From: Planctomycetota bacterium
GTDB lineage: Bacteria; Planctomycetota; MHYJ01; JACPRB01
Direction of reading: 5' to 3'
DNA: 59,600 nt
NCBI GenBank assembly: GCA_016209705.1
Contig: JACQVR010000059.1
Span: 1-59,600, forward strand
The notes beneath the pieces were generated by a model that was not told where the DNA came from, searched no databases, and saw only the letters and a list, made by a program, of their open reading frames with translations. Both the position numbers and the translations under genes were made by a program. Shown piece by piece: positions 42,049-49,841 of this stretch (position 1 is its first letter; every line of letters starts with the position of its first letter).

Positions 42049-43485
42049 ATGATCCACTTCCCGATTCTTCGCTGGGGCGAGGCTTATCGGAGCCTCGAGA
42101 CGGACACGATCCACCACTGCGCCACCGGCGAACCGCTCGCGGAGGTCAGCCAGACCAATGCGGGACTGATCGAGCGCGACATGCGCCACGCGGCGCGAGC
42201 ACGGGACGTGTTGCGGGAGATCCACTGCGCGGAACTCCTGCGGATGTGTGCGCGCGCGGCGGATCTCTTCATGAACGCCACGCTGCCGGTGGGCGACGCC
42301 GCTCAAACCCCGGATGATTTCGTCCGCTGTCAATCCGGCGCCACGGGAATCCCGGAGCATGTGTGCCGGATGAACATGCAGAAACTGCATCACGTGCTCA
42401 CGAACCTCGAAGCCATCCTGAACTCGCTGATGCGCGGACTCGACTTCGAGACGCTCACGCGCGGCTATGGGATGGAGCACGGTCTCATACGCAGTTATCA
42501 GGCGAACGCCCCTGTCCTGGGCATCGTGCTCCCCTCCAATTCGCCGGGCGTGCACGGCCTATGGCTGCCCATCATTCCGTTGCAGATCGGGCTGGTGCTC
42601 AAACCGGGACCTCAAGAACCCTGGACGCCATGGCGCATGACGCAGGCGTTCTTCCAAGCGGGCATTCCTAAACAGTCGATCGCCATTTATCCGGGAGGAA
42701 GCGATGCCGGCGCGGCCGTGCTGGCCCGCAGCCCCCGAAGCCTCATCTTCGGCAGCACCGCGACCGTGGAACGTTACCGCGCTGAGCCCACCGTGCGCGT
42801 TCACGGACCGGGGTTCAGCAAGATCCTGATCGGAGACGATGAAGCGGACCACTGGGAAAAATATCTGGACCTCATGGTCACCAGCGTGTTCATCAACAGC
42901 GGGCGCGGCTGCATCAACTGCTCGGGCATTTGGGCTCCGTGCCACACGCGGGAAATCGCCGACGCCCTCGCCCGCCGCCTGGGCCCCATCCATCCGCTTC
43001 CGCTGGATCATCCTGACGCCTCCCTCGCCGCGTTCACGGTCAAAGGCCAGGCGGAAGCCATACACAACGACATCGAGGCGGCGCTTCGGGAGCCGGGCAC
43101 GGAAGACGTGACCTCCAAGTATCGGGATGGCGACCGGCTGGTGAGGGCGGACCGGTGCGACTATCTACGCCCCACGGTCGTCCACTGCGATTCGCCCGGC
43201 GCGGCGATCGCGAAAAAGGAATACCTGTTCCCGTTCGTCTCGATCGTGCGCTGCCCGCAGGAAGAGATGATCGGCAGGATCGGCCCGACGCTCGTGGCCA
43301 CGGCGATCACCGGCGACGAGAAGTTCCGCCGATCGCTTCTGGACGCGCGCAACATCGATCGCCTGAATGTGGGCCCGGTCCCCACGACGCAAATCAATTG
43401 GCTCCAGCCGCACGAAGGCAATATTGTGGATTTTCTATTCCGCGCGCGGGCGCTCCAGATGCCTGCGCTTGAAGGAGTGAAATGA
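42049..43485 (+). CDS. Aldehyde dehydrogenase-family acyl reductase
   Basis: A 478-residue protein of the aldehyde dehydrogenase superfamily. Recognisable parts are LGIVLPSNSPGVHGLWLP (about 157-174), the NAD-site Lys in VLKPGPQEPWTPWR (Lys185), the IFGSTATVERY loop (233-243), and the active-site loop NSGRGCINCSG (Cys288, with Cys291 close by). No clear general-base Glu follows the usual spacing, which suggests an acyl-thioester or acyl-adenylate reductase rather than a plain dehydrogenase. It overlaps the alcohol dehydrogenase-radical SAM gene by four bases, so an acyl group to aldehyde to alcohol route is likely. Confidence 0.8.
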   Translation: MIHFPILRWGEAYRSLETDTIHHCATGEPLAEVSQTNAGLIERDMRHAARARDVLREIHCAELLRMCARAADLFMNATLPVGDAAQTPDDFVRCQSGATGIPEHVCRMNMQKLHHVLTNLEAILNSLMRGLDFETLTRGYGMEHGLIRSYQANAPVLGIVLPSNSPGVHGLWLPIIPLQIGLVLKPGPQEPWTPWRMTQAFFQAGIPKQSIAIYPGGSDAGAAVLARSPRSLIFGSTATVERYRAEPTVRVHGPGFSKILIGDDEADHWEKYLDLMVTSVFINSGRGCINCSGIWAPCHTREIADALARRLGPIHPLPLDHPDASLAAFTVKGQAEAIHNDIEAALREPGTEDVTSKYRDGDRLVRADRCDYLRPTVVHCDSPGAAIAKKEYLFPFVSIVRCPQEEMIGRIGPTLVATAITGDEKFRRSLLDARNIDRLNVGPVPTTQINWLQPHEGNIVDFLFRARALQMPALEGVK

Positions 43486-45947
43486 CGATCACGGGATTCG
43501 ATCTCCCCGCGCGCACACGCGTCGTCTTCGGCGCCCACGCCGTGGACCGCCTGGGCGAACTGGCCCGAGAGCTGGGCGCGCGCCGCGTCCTCATTGTCAC
43601 CTCCGCGGGCGTCGCCGCCGCCGGACATGTCGAGCGCGCGCGGCGGGCGCTGGAGTCGGCGGGATTGGAAACCGTCGTGTTCGACCGCGTACCGGAGAAT
43701 CCGAGTTCGCGCGACATCGACGAATGCGCCGCATTCGCCCGCCAAGCGAGCATCGACACCCTCATCGGCCTGGGCGGCGGCAGCAGCATGGACACGGCCA
43801 AGGGATGCAACTGTTTGCTCGCCGGCGGCGGCCGGATGCCGGATTATCGCGGCTACGGCAAGGCCCGCGGTTCCATGCGGCCGTTGATCGCGGTCCCCAC
43901 GACGGCGGGCACGGGCAGCGAATGCCAGTCGTACGCGCTGATCACCGACGACGGAACGCACCAGAAAATGGCGTGCGGCGATCCGAAAGCGGCGCCCGCC
44001 CTGGCCGTGCTGGATCCCACGCTGACCCTGTCGCAACCGCGGGCCGTTACCGCCAACACCGGATTGGACGCGCTCGGCCACGCCGTGGAAACCGCCGTCA
44101 CGCGCAAGCGAAGCGAGCTGTCGTGGCTGTACTCGCGCGAAGCCTTCCGGCTGACCGTCCACAATCTCCCGCGGGTGCTGGAACGCCCCGACGATCTCGA
44201 AGCGCGGGCCAAGATGCAGCTCGGAGCGGCGTACGCCGGAATGGCGATCGAGCTCAGCATGCTGGGCGCGGCGCATTCGGCGGCCAATCCCTTGACCACT
44301 CGGTTCGGAATCGTCCATGGCCAGGCGGTGGGGATGATGCTGCCCCACGTGGTTCGATTCAACTCGCAAGACCCGTCGGCGCGAGAAACGTACCGGGAAC
44401 TGATGGCTCACGCCGGAGAGACATCGAACGGCGAAGATCTCGCGGCAAGGCTGGAGAGCGTGCTGCGAGCCGCGGGCGCGCCTACCACGCTCGCGGAGTC
44501 GGGGGTCACGCCGGACGCGATTCCCGAGCTGGCGGCGCAGGCCGCGGCACAGTGGACCGCGCAGTTCAACCCGCGCGCCATCACGGCGGCGGACTTCGAA
44601 TCGTTGTATCGCGCGGCGATGGGAACCGGTTCGCCGTCCGGTGCGAACGAGTCGGAAACGTCGGTGGGCAGCTACTTCGTTTCCAACTACCCTCCGTATT
44701 CGTTCTGGAAGCCCGAACACGCCCAAGAAGCGTTCGCCGCGCTGGAGCGGTCGCCCGCGCCGGACACGCCGCTGGGCGTCTACCTGCACATTCCCTTCTG
44801 CCGGAAAAGGTGCCACTTCTGCTACTTCCGCGTCTACACGGACAAAAACGCGGAGGAGATCCAACACTATCTGGACGCCGCGATCGCAGAGCTCGAGCTC
44901 TACGCGCGAAAGCCGATCGCCGGCGGAAGGAAGCCGGATTTCGTCTACTTCGGCGGCGGCACGCCTTCGTATCTGTCGGTACGGCAACTGGAGGCGCTGA
45001 CGGGCTCCATGAAGCGCCTGCTGCCCTGGGATCGGGCGGAGGAAGTGACGTTCGAATGCGAGCCGGGGACGCTGCCCGGACCGAAGCTGCGCTTCCTGCG
45101 AGACATGGGCGTCACTCGACTAAGCATAGGCGTGGAACACTTCGACGAGCACATCCTGCGGATCAACGGACGCGCGCACGGCGCCAAGGAAATCGACCGG
45201 GCGTACGCGGGCGCGCGCGCAATGGATTTCCCGCAGATCAACATCGACCTGATCGCCGGAATGATGGGCGACACCGACGAGAAATGGCAGCGCGCGGTCG
45301 AGAGGACCCTCGAGATGGCGCCCGACAGCGTCACCATTTATCAGATGGAAATCCCCTATAACACGATCATATTCCAAGAGATGAAATCCAAGGGCCTGGA
45401 CGTCGCCCCGGTCCCAGGTTGGGATGTCAAGCGGCGCTGGTGCGCGTCCGCCTTCGAGCAGCTTGAGGCGCGGGGGTACGCGGTTACCAGCGCGTACACC
45501 GCGGTCAAGGATCCCGAGCGCACGAAATTCGTGTATCGCGACCGGCTCTGGACCGGGGCGGATCTAATCGGCTTGGGGGTCGCCTCGTTCGGCCATCTCG
45601 GCGGCACCCACTGCCAGAACGAGCACGATTGGGAGCCCTATATCGGACGCCTCAAGAGGGGTGAGTTGCCCATATATCGCGCGTTGACGCCGACCGCCGA
45701 AGAGCGTTTGATTCGCGAGCTCATCCTCCAGTTCAAGCTGGGCCACGTCGGCGCCGCCTACTTTCGCGGCAAGTTCGGCGTCGAGATCCGCGAGCGGTTC
45801 GCGCGGGCGCTGGACACGCTGCGAAACGGGGGTTACTTGATCGAGGCAGGCGACGACCTTCGGCTGACGCGCGAGGGACTGCTTCAAGTGGACCGGTTAG
45901 TCCACGAATTCTTCCTGCCGCAGCATCGCAATGCGCGGTACACGTGA
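43482..45947 (+). CDS. Iron-containing alcohol dehydrogenase fused to HemN-like radical SAM enzyme
   Basis: One 821-residue frame with two enzymes. Residues 1-385 are a group III alcohol dehydrogenase: IGLGGGSSMDTAKG and PTTAGTGSE bind NAD(P), and metal ligands lie in DALGHAVE, GAAHSAAN and GIVHGQAVG. Residues about 405-821 are a coproporphyrinogen-oxidase-like radical SAM protein: HIPFCRKRCHFCYF with cluster cysteines 440, 444 and 447, FGGGTPSYLS, and LSIGVEHFDEHIL. The fourth-Cys context of true HemN is absent and CYF replaces the usual CDF. The linker (about 386-404) is plain. Whether the product stays fused is untested. It overlaps the upstream gene as ATGA. Confidence 0.88.
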   Translation: MTITGFDLPARTRVVFGAHAVDRLGELARELGARRVLIVTSAGVAAAGHVERARRALESAGLETVVFDRVPENPSSRDIDECAAFARQASIDTLIGLGGGSSMDTAKGCNCLLAGGGRMPDYRGYGKARGSMRPLIAVPTTAGTGSECQSYALITDDGTHQKMACGDPKAAPALAVLDPTLTLSQPRAVTANTGLDALGHAVETAVTRKRSELSWLYSREAFRLTVHNLPRVLERPDDLEARAKMQLGAAYAGMAIELSMLGAAHSAANPLTTRFGIVHGQAVGMMLPHVVRFNSQDPSARETYRELMAHAGETSNGEDLAARLESVLRAAGAPTTLAESGVTPDAIPELAAQAAAQWTAQFNPRAITAADFESLYRAAMGTGSPSGANESETSVGSYFVSNYPPYSFWKPEHAQEAFAALERSPAPDTPLGVYLHIPFCRKRCHFCYFRVYTDKNAEEIQHYLDAAIAELELYARKPIAGGRKPDFVYFGGGTPSYLSVRQLEALTGSMKRLLPWDRAEEVTFECEPGTLPGPKLRFLRDMGVTRLSIGVEHFDEHILRINGRAHGAKEIDRAYAGARAMDFPQINIDLIAGMMGDTDEKWQRAVERTLEMAPDSVTIYQMEIPYNTIIFQEMKSKGLDVAPVPGWDVKRRWCASAFEQLEARGYAVTSAYTAVKDPERTKFVYRDRLWTGADLIGLGVASFGHLGGTHCQNEHDWEPYIGRLKRGELPIYRALTPTAEERLIRELILQFKLGHVGAAYFRGKFGVEIRERFARALDTLRNGGYLIEAGDDLRLTREGLLQVDRLVHEFFLPQHRNARYT

Positions 45948-45992
45948 GCGGTTCATGGAGAGATACCTGATGTGGTTTCTTGTGGAAGATTT

Positions 45993-46067
45993 GAACCGCC
46001 AAAGCGCCAAACCGCCACTCGAGTTCGGTAATAACCTCCAATGGCGTTTTAGCGTTTTGGCGGTTTG
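45993..46067. repeat. Inverted repeat of the AACCGCCAAA type
   Basis: The left arm 45993-46017 begins GAACCGCCAAAGCG; the right arm 46042-46067 is TGGCGTTTTAGCGTTTTGGCGG and following, its near-perfect reverse complement, with a 24-base spacer. Related words occur at 32925-32955 and 47410-47445. It sits between the radical SAM fusion and the flavoprotein gene and may act as a terminator. Confidence 0.75.
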
Positions 46068-46109
46068 TCCAATACATGGAGCATTTATTTCTGGATCTTT
46101 AGCATTGTC

Positions 46110-47405
46110 ATGAACCGCGAACGAACGTACGACGTCATCGTCATCGGCGGTGGGCCGGCGGGCTCCACCGCGGCCGCCGTGCTGGCGATGCACGGGCGCC
46201 GCGTGCTGGTGCTGGAGAAAGAGAAATTTCCCCGATATCACATCGGCGAATCCCTGATGCCTCATTGCTATTTCCCTCTGGAGCGCATCGGCGTCCTCGA
46301 AACGATGAAGCATTCCCATTTCCCGAAGAAATACAGCGTTCAGTTCGTGAGCCTCGACGGCGTCAAGCCCCATCCGTTCTACTTCTTCCAGCACTTCGAT
46401 CATCCGGCCGCCACCACGTGGCAAGTCCTGCGAAGCGAGTTCGATCTGATGCTGCTCGACAACGCCCGCGCGAAGGGAGCGGAGGTGCGTGAAGAGACGC
46501 GGGTCACGGAATTCCTGCGCGAGAACGGCGCCGTGTCTGGAGTGCACGCCGCGTCAAAGTCCGGGGAAGCCTTGGAATTCCGCGCCCCCGTCACCATCGA
46601 CGCCGGCGGGCGGGATGCCTTGAGCCTGAACCGCGGCCATTGGCGCGTTCCCGACCCCCAGCTCCGCCGAGTCGCGCTCTGGACCTATTATCGCGGTGCC
46701 GTGCGCGATCCCGGACTGGACGAGGGCGCGACAACGGTAGCCTTCCTTCCTGACAAGGGATGGTTCTGGTACATTCCGCTGCCCGACGACGTCGTCAGCG
46801 TCGGCATCGTCGCGGAATCCGACTACCTCTTCGCTGATACGCGCGATCCCGCCGCGATCTTCGACCGCGAGGCGCAGCGCAACCCGTGGATCCGGGAACA
46901 CGTCGCCCCGGGCCAGCGGGTCCCGGCCCCGGGGGCGCGGACCGACGCGTCCCTCGTCCACGACGGCCCCTTTTATCTCACCAGCGAATGGTCCTATCGC
47001 TCTCAATATTGCGGCGCCAACGGCCTCGTCCTCGCGGGCGACGCGTTCGGGTTTCTGGATCCCGTCTTCTCTTCGGGGCTCTTTCTGGCCCTGAAAGGCG
47101 GCGAGCTGGCGGGCGACGCCGTTCACGCCGCGCTTCAGGCGGGCGACGTGTCGGCGGGGCGGTTCCACGATTACGGCGCGCACATGGGCAAAGGCATCGA
47201 AGCCATGCGCAAGCTGGTCTACGCTTTCTATGACCACGAATTCAGCATGCGCGAGTTCGTCGGCCGGTACCCTCATCTGCGCGGCGACGTCACGGATTGC
47301 CTGATCGGTCATCTGTTCCGGGACTTCACGGAACTCTTTGCCGCGATCGGCGAGTTCGCCCGGCTGCCCGAGCCCAACGCATGCGGCGGGCCGTTCAAAG
47401 CGTAA
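46110..47405 (+). CDS. Halogenase-like FAD-dependent oxidoreductase
   Basis: A 431-residue flavoprotein of the tryptophan-halogenase/geranylgeranyl-reductase group. It has the FAD motif IGGGPAGSTAA (12-22), PRYHIGESLMP (41-51), a Lys in FPKKYSVQFV near the halogenase catalytic-Lys region (Lys73/74), KGWFWYIPL carrying the WxWxIP halogenase motif (218-223), and GDAFGFLDPVFSSGLFLAL near 310. Many proteins with these motifs are oxidases or reductases, so halogenation is not established. ATG at 46110 is chosen because the domain begins there. It lies between the radical SAM fusion and a thioesterase, all on one strand. Confidence 0.8.
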   Translation: MNRERTYDVIVIGGGPAGSTAAAVLAMHGRRVLVLEKEKFPRYHIGESLMPHCYFPLERIGVLETMKHSHFPKKYSVQFVSLDGVKPHPFYFFQHFDHPAATTWQVLRSEFDLMLLDNARAKGAEVREETRVTEFLRENGAVSGVHAASKSGEALEFRAPVTIDAGGRDALSLNRGHWRVPDPQLRRVALWTYYRGAVRDPGLDEGATTVAFLPDKGWFWYIPLPDDVVSVGIVAESDYLFADTRDPAAIFDREAQRNPWIREHVAPGQRVPAPGARTDASLVHDGPFYLTSEWSYRSQYCGANGLVLAGDAFGFLDPVFSSGLFLALKGGELAGDAVHAALQAGDVSAGRFHDYGAHMGKGIEAMRKLVYAFYDHEFSMREFVGRYPHLRGDVTDCLIGHLFRDFTELFAAIGEFARLPEPNACGGPFKA

Positions 47406-47470
47406 AATTGAACCACCAAGACACCAAGCCACTAAGAAGACGGACGGAGATCGAAAACTCAGAGGCCAGA

Positions 47471-47902
47471 ATGCCCCACGAATTCAAAATGATCCATCGG
47501 GTGGAGTTCGCGGACACCGACATGGCGGGGCTCATTCATTTCTCGAGCTACTTCCGCTACATGGAGGTCACCGAACACGCCTTCATCCGCTCCCTCGGGC
47601 TTTCAATCGTCATGTGGGAGACGTTCAAGGTCGGGTGGCCCCGCGTGCGCGTCGAGTGCGAGTACAATGGACCGCTGCGATTCGAGGACGAGGTGGAAGC
47701 GCATCTGCGCGTGCGCGAGAAGAAGGAGAAGTCGCTGACCTACGGCTTCATCTTCCGCAGAGTCAAGCCCGAGCCCGTGGTCGAGGTCGCGCGCGGATCG
47801 CTCACGGCCGTGTGCGTGACCAGGGACGGCAACGGCGAGATGAAAGCGGTGCCGATTCCGGAGGCGATCGCGAGCAGGATCAACGTGGCCGAGAGTCGGT
47901 AG
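47471..47902 (+). CDS. Hotdog-fold acyl-CoA thioesterase (YbgC/4-hydroxybenzoyl-CoA type)
   Basis: A 143-residue single hotdog domain. The catalytic region VEFADTDMAGLIHFSSYFRYMEVTEHAF (about residues 11-38) has the Asp-x-Asp-x-x-Gly signature, with DTDMAGLIHF as the active-site loop; FKVGWPRVRVECEYNGPLRFEDEVE follows. It hydrolyses an acyl or aroyl thioester in the cytoplasm. It is 65 bases after the flavoprotein gene, across an AACCACCAAGACACCAAG repeat stretch, and fits as the release step of the pathway encoded around it. Confidence 0.85.
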   Translation: MPHEFKMIHRVEFADTDMAGLIHFSSYFRYMEVTEHAFIRSLGLSIVMWETFKVGWPRVRVECEYNGPLRFEDEVEAHLRVREKKEKSLTYGFIFRRVKPEPVVEVARGSLTAVCVTRDGNGEMKAVPIPEAIASRINVAESR

Positions 47903-47920
47903 CTGCGAGAATTTCAAGGG

Positions 47921-48239
47921 GATATGGAGATGGGGGGAGATTAGGAGATACACAACAAGGGGATCTGGAGTGAAGGGAGATAGGGCGATTGGGCTAAGAA
48001 TTTTATCTCCCCATCTCCCCGATCTCGCCATCTCCTTGGAGATAGGGTGATGCGAGGAGATCTGGAGATACGAACAGGGGAGACCGGAAGATGGGGCCGA
48101 GAGGGAGATAGAGATCAGGGGCGGAAAATATTTTTAAGGGGAGATTGAGAGATACGGCCAAGGGAGATCGGGAGATGTTGGAGATAGGACGATAGGGCTA
48201 AAAATTTTATCTCCCCATCTCCTCGATCTCGGTATCTCC
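47921..48239. repeat. GGAGAT/ATCTCC fold-back repeat, two tandem units
   Basis: A run of degenerate GGAGAT words is followed by ATCTCC words, twice. The turn points share the words GGGCTAAGAATTTTATCTCC (47990) and GGGCTAAAAATTTTATCTCC (48195), each followed by CCATCTCC, CGATCTC and a final ATCTCC. Each unit (47921-48035 and 48036-48239) can fold back on itself. There is no coding potential in this 356-base gap. Related stretches lie at 26917 and 37225. Confidence 0.85.
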
Positions 48240-48258
48240 CCAAAAAAAGGACAACGGA

Positions 48259-48756
48259 ATGACATCCGGACAATCTTCACCGGGCATGGCATGGCTCCTC
48301 TTCGCGCTCTTGACGGTGGTGACGTGGGGGATCTACGGCGTTCTCCTCCACACGGGCCAGACGTCCATGGGCGACCCGGTGAACGGCCGCTGGAAGGCGT
48401 TCTTACTGGTGGGAGTGGCTTACTTCCTCACGGCCGTGCTGGCTCCCCTCGTCATGCTCCTCATGAAGGGAGCGTCATGGCAGATGCCGGTGAAGGGAGT
48501 GGCCTGGTCGTTGGCGGCGGGCCTTGCCGGCGCGGTGGGCGCTTTCTCCGTGCTCCTGGCCTTCGGCGCCAAGGGCACCCCGCCCGTCGTGATGTCGATC
48601 GTATTCGCAGGCGCGCCCATCGTGAACGCCGCCGTCGCGATCGCGCTCCATCCTCCCGCGGGCGGCCTGAGCGCGCTGCGCTGGCCGTTCGTCTTGGGCA
48701 TCGCGCTGGCGGCGGTGGGCGGATGTTTGGTATCGCTCTATCGACCCCCACCGTAG
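48259..48756 (+). CDS. EamA-like small membrane protein
   Basis: A 165-residue protein with five hydrophobic segments that looks like a single EamA (drug/metabolite transporter) half: LLFALLTVVTWGIYGVLLHTGQT at the start, a central GLAGAVGAFSVLLAFGAKGTPPVVMSIVFAGAPIVN, and FVLGIALAAVGGCLVSLYRP at the end. A single half would have to dimerise. The substrate is unknown. Its 3' end overlaps the convergent beta-propeller gene by 19 bases. Confidence 0.72.
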   Translation: MTSGQSSPGMAWLLFALLTVVTWGIYGVLLHTGQTSMGDPVNGRWKAFLLVGVAYFLTAVLAPLVMLLMKGASWQMPVKGVAWSLAAGLAGAVGAFSVLLAFGAKGTPPVVMSIVFAGAPIVNAAVAIALHPPAGGLSALRWPFVLGIALAAVGGCLVSLYRPPP

Positions 48757-49841
48757 GCCGTGACCGTGCCGTCGTCGGCGCCGATGATGACCTTTCCTCC
48801 GATGACGGCGGGCGACGTGATCTCATCGCTTACGCGGATCTCGCGAATCTTGCGGCCCTTCTCAAGATCCAGCAAGTAGAGGCTCCCGTCCGAGGACACG
48901 ACGACCCGATCGCCGGCGATGACGGGCGATGAAGGATTGCCGCCCGTGTCGAAGTCCCACACCTTCGCCCCCGTGCCGCGCCGCAAGGCGTATACTTTTC
49001 CGTCTTCCGATCCGAAGACGACGTAGCGGTCGTTCACCGCGGGTGTCGTGAAGACGTTGCGCTTGCTGTCGCGGTTGGCCCAGTCGATCTTCCCGGCGGC
49101 CACGTCGACAGCGCACACTTTCCCGTTCCGAGACCCCGCGAAAGCCAAGCCTCCCGAGACGGCTACCCCGGCGGCGACTTGATGGTCGCCCTCGAGGGAG
49201 ATGTCCGCCACCTTCTCCCCCTTCTCCACGGAAAACACGTGGAGCGCCGAGGCGCAGCTACCCAGAACGATCCTCCCGTTCGCGACGCCGGCGGAACCGT
49301 CGCACCGTTCCACGGGATCCGTCTTCCATACAAACTTTCCCGTCTGAAGGTCCACGCAATGGAGAACGCCGTCCGTTTGGGAGATGGCAATAACGCCCTT
49401 TTTTCCGTCGGTCAGGTCGACCCGATTGGCCGATCCCTGAATGTTTTCGCCCACCTTGTAGGTCCACTTCTCCTTGCCGGTCGCCGCGTCGAACGCGTAG
49501 AGGGTGCCCGCGTTGGATCCCACCACCACGAGCCCCTCCGCGAAAAGCGGCGGCGCCGAGAAGGCTTCTTCCCGGATGCGGACCTTCCACGCCTCGCGCC
49601 CGCTCAGATCCAGCGCCACCAACTGGTTCCTGGCGGCCGTGAAATAGATCTTTCCCCCTCCGGACACGGGGGTCGCCTCGATAGGCCCATCGGCCTTGAA
49701 CCTCCAGAGGCGTTCCAGCGTGTCGGGCGGCGCCGCATCGGCGACGCCGCGCAAGTCGTAGCCGCCGTGATAGGTGGGCCAGTCGGATTGGGCCGGACCA
49801 CCGAGCGCGGTCGCGAGGACGGCGCAGAGCGACAGCATCAT
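48738..49841 (-). CDS. Exported PQQ-like beta-propeller protein
   Basis: A 367-residue protein with a short signal peptide (residues 1-18, ending GGPAQ). DWPTYHGGYDLRGVA opens a propeller of about seven blades with units such as LVALDLSGREAWKV, LYAFDAATGKEKWTY, LHCVDLQTGKFVWKT, VCAVDVAAGKIDW and VYALRRGTGAKVWDF, much like BamB. Unlike BamB it has no lipobox. ATGATG at the start; the first ATG overlaps the stop of the glycosyltransferase upstream, so they are co-translated. Confidence 0.87.
   Translation of the reverse strand: MMLSLCAVLATALGGPAQSDWPTYHGGYDLRGVADAAPPDTLERLWRFKADGPIEATPVSGGGKIYFTAARNQLVALDLSGREAWKVRIREEAFSAPPLFAEGLVVVGSNAGTLYAFDAATGKEKWTYKVGENIQGSANRVDLTDGKKGVIAISQTDGVLHCVDLQTGKFVWKTDPVERCDGSAGVANGRIVLGSCASALHVFSVEKGEKVADISLEGDHQVAAGVAVSGGLAFAGSRNGKVCAVDVAAGKIDWANRDSKRNVFTTPAVNDRYVVFGSEDGKVYALRRGTGAKVWDFDTGGNPSSPVIAGDRVVVSSDGSLYLLDLEKGRKIREIRVSDEITSPAVIGGKVIIGADDGTVTAYGGGR

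Noticed and set aside
43482..45947. True HemN or HemW coproporphyrinogen/haem chaperone activity for the radical SAM half
   Set aside because: The cluster motif ends CYF rather than CDF, and the context is an acyl-reduction cluster, not haem synthesis (hemA and hemC are 38 kb away).
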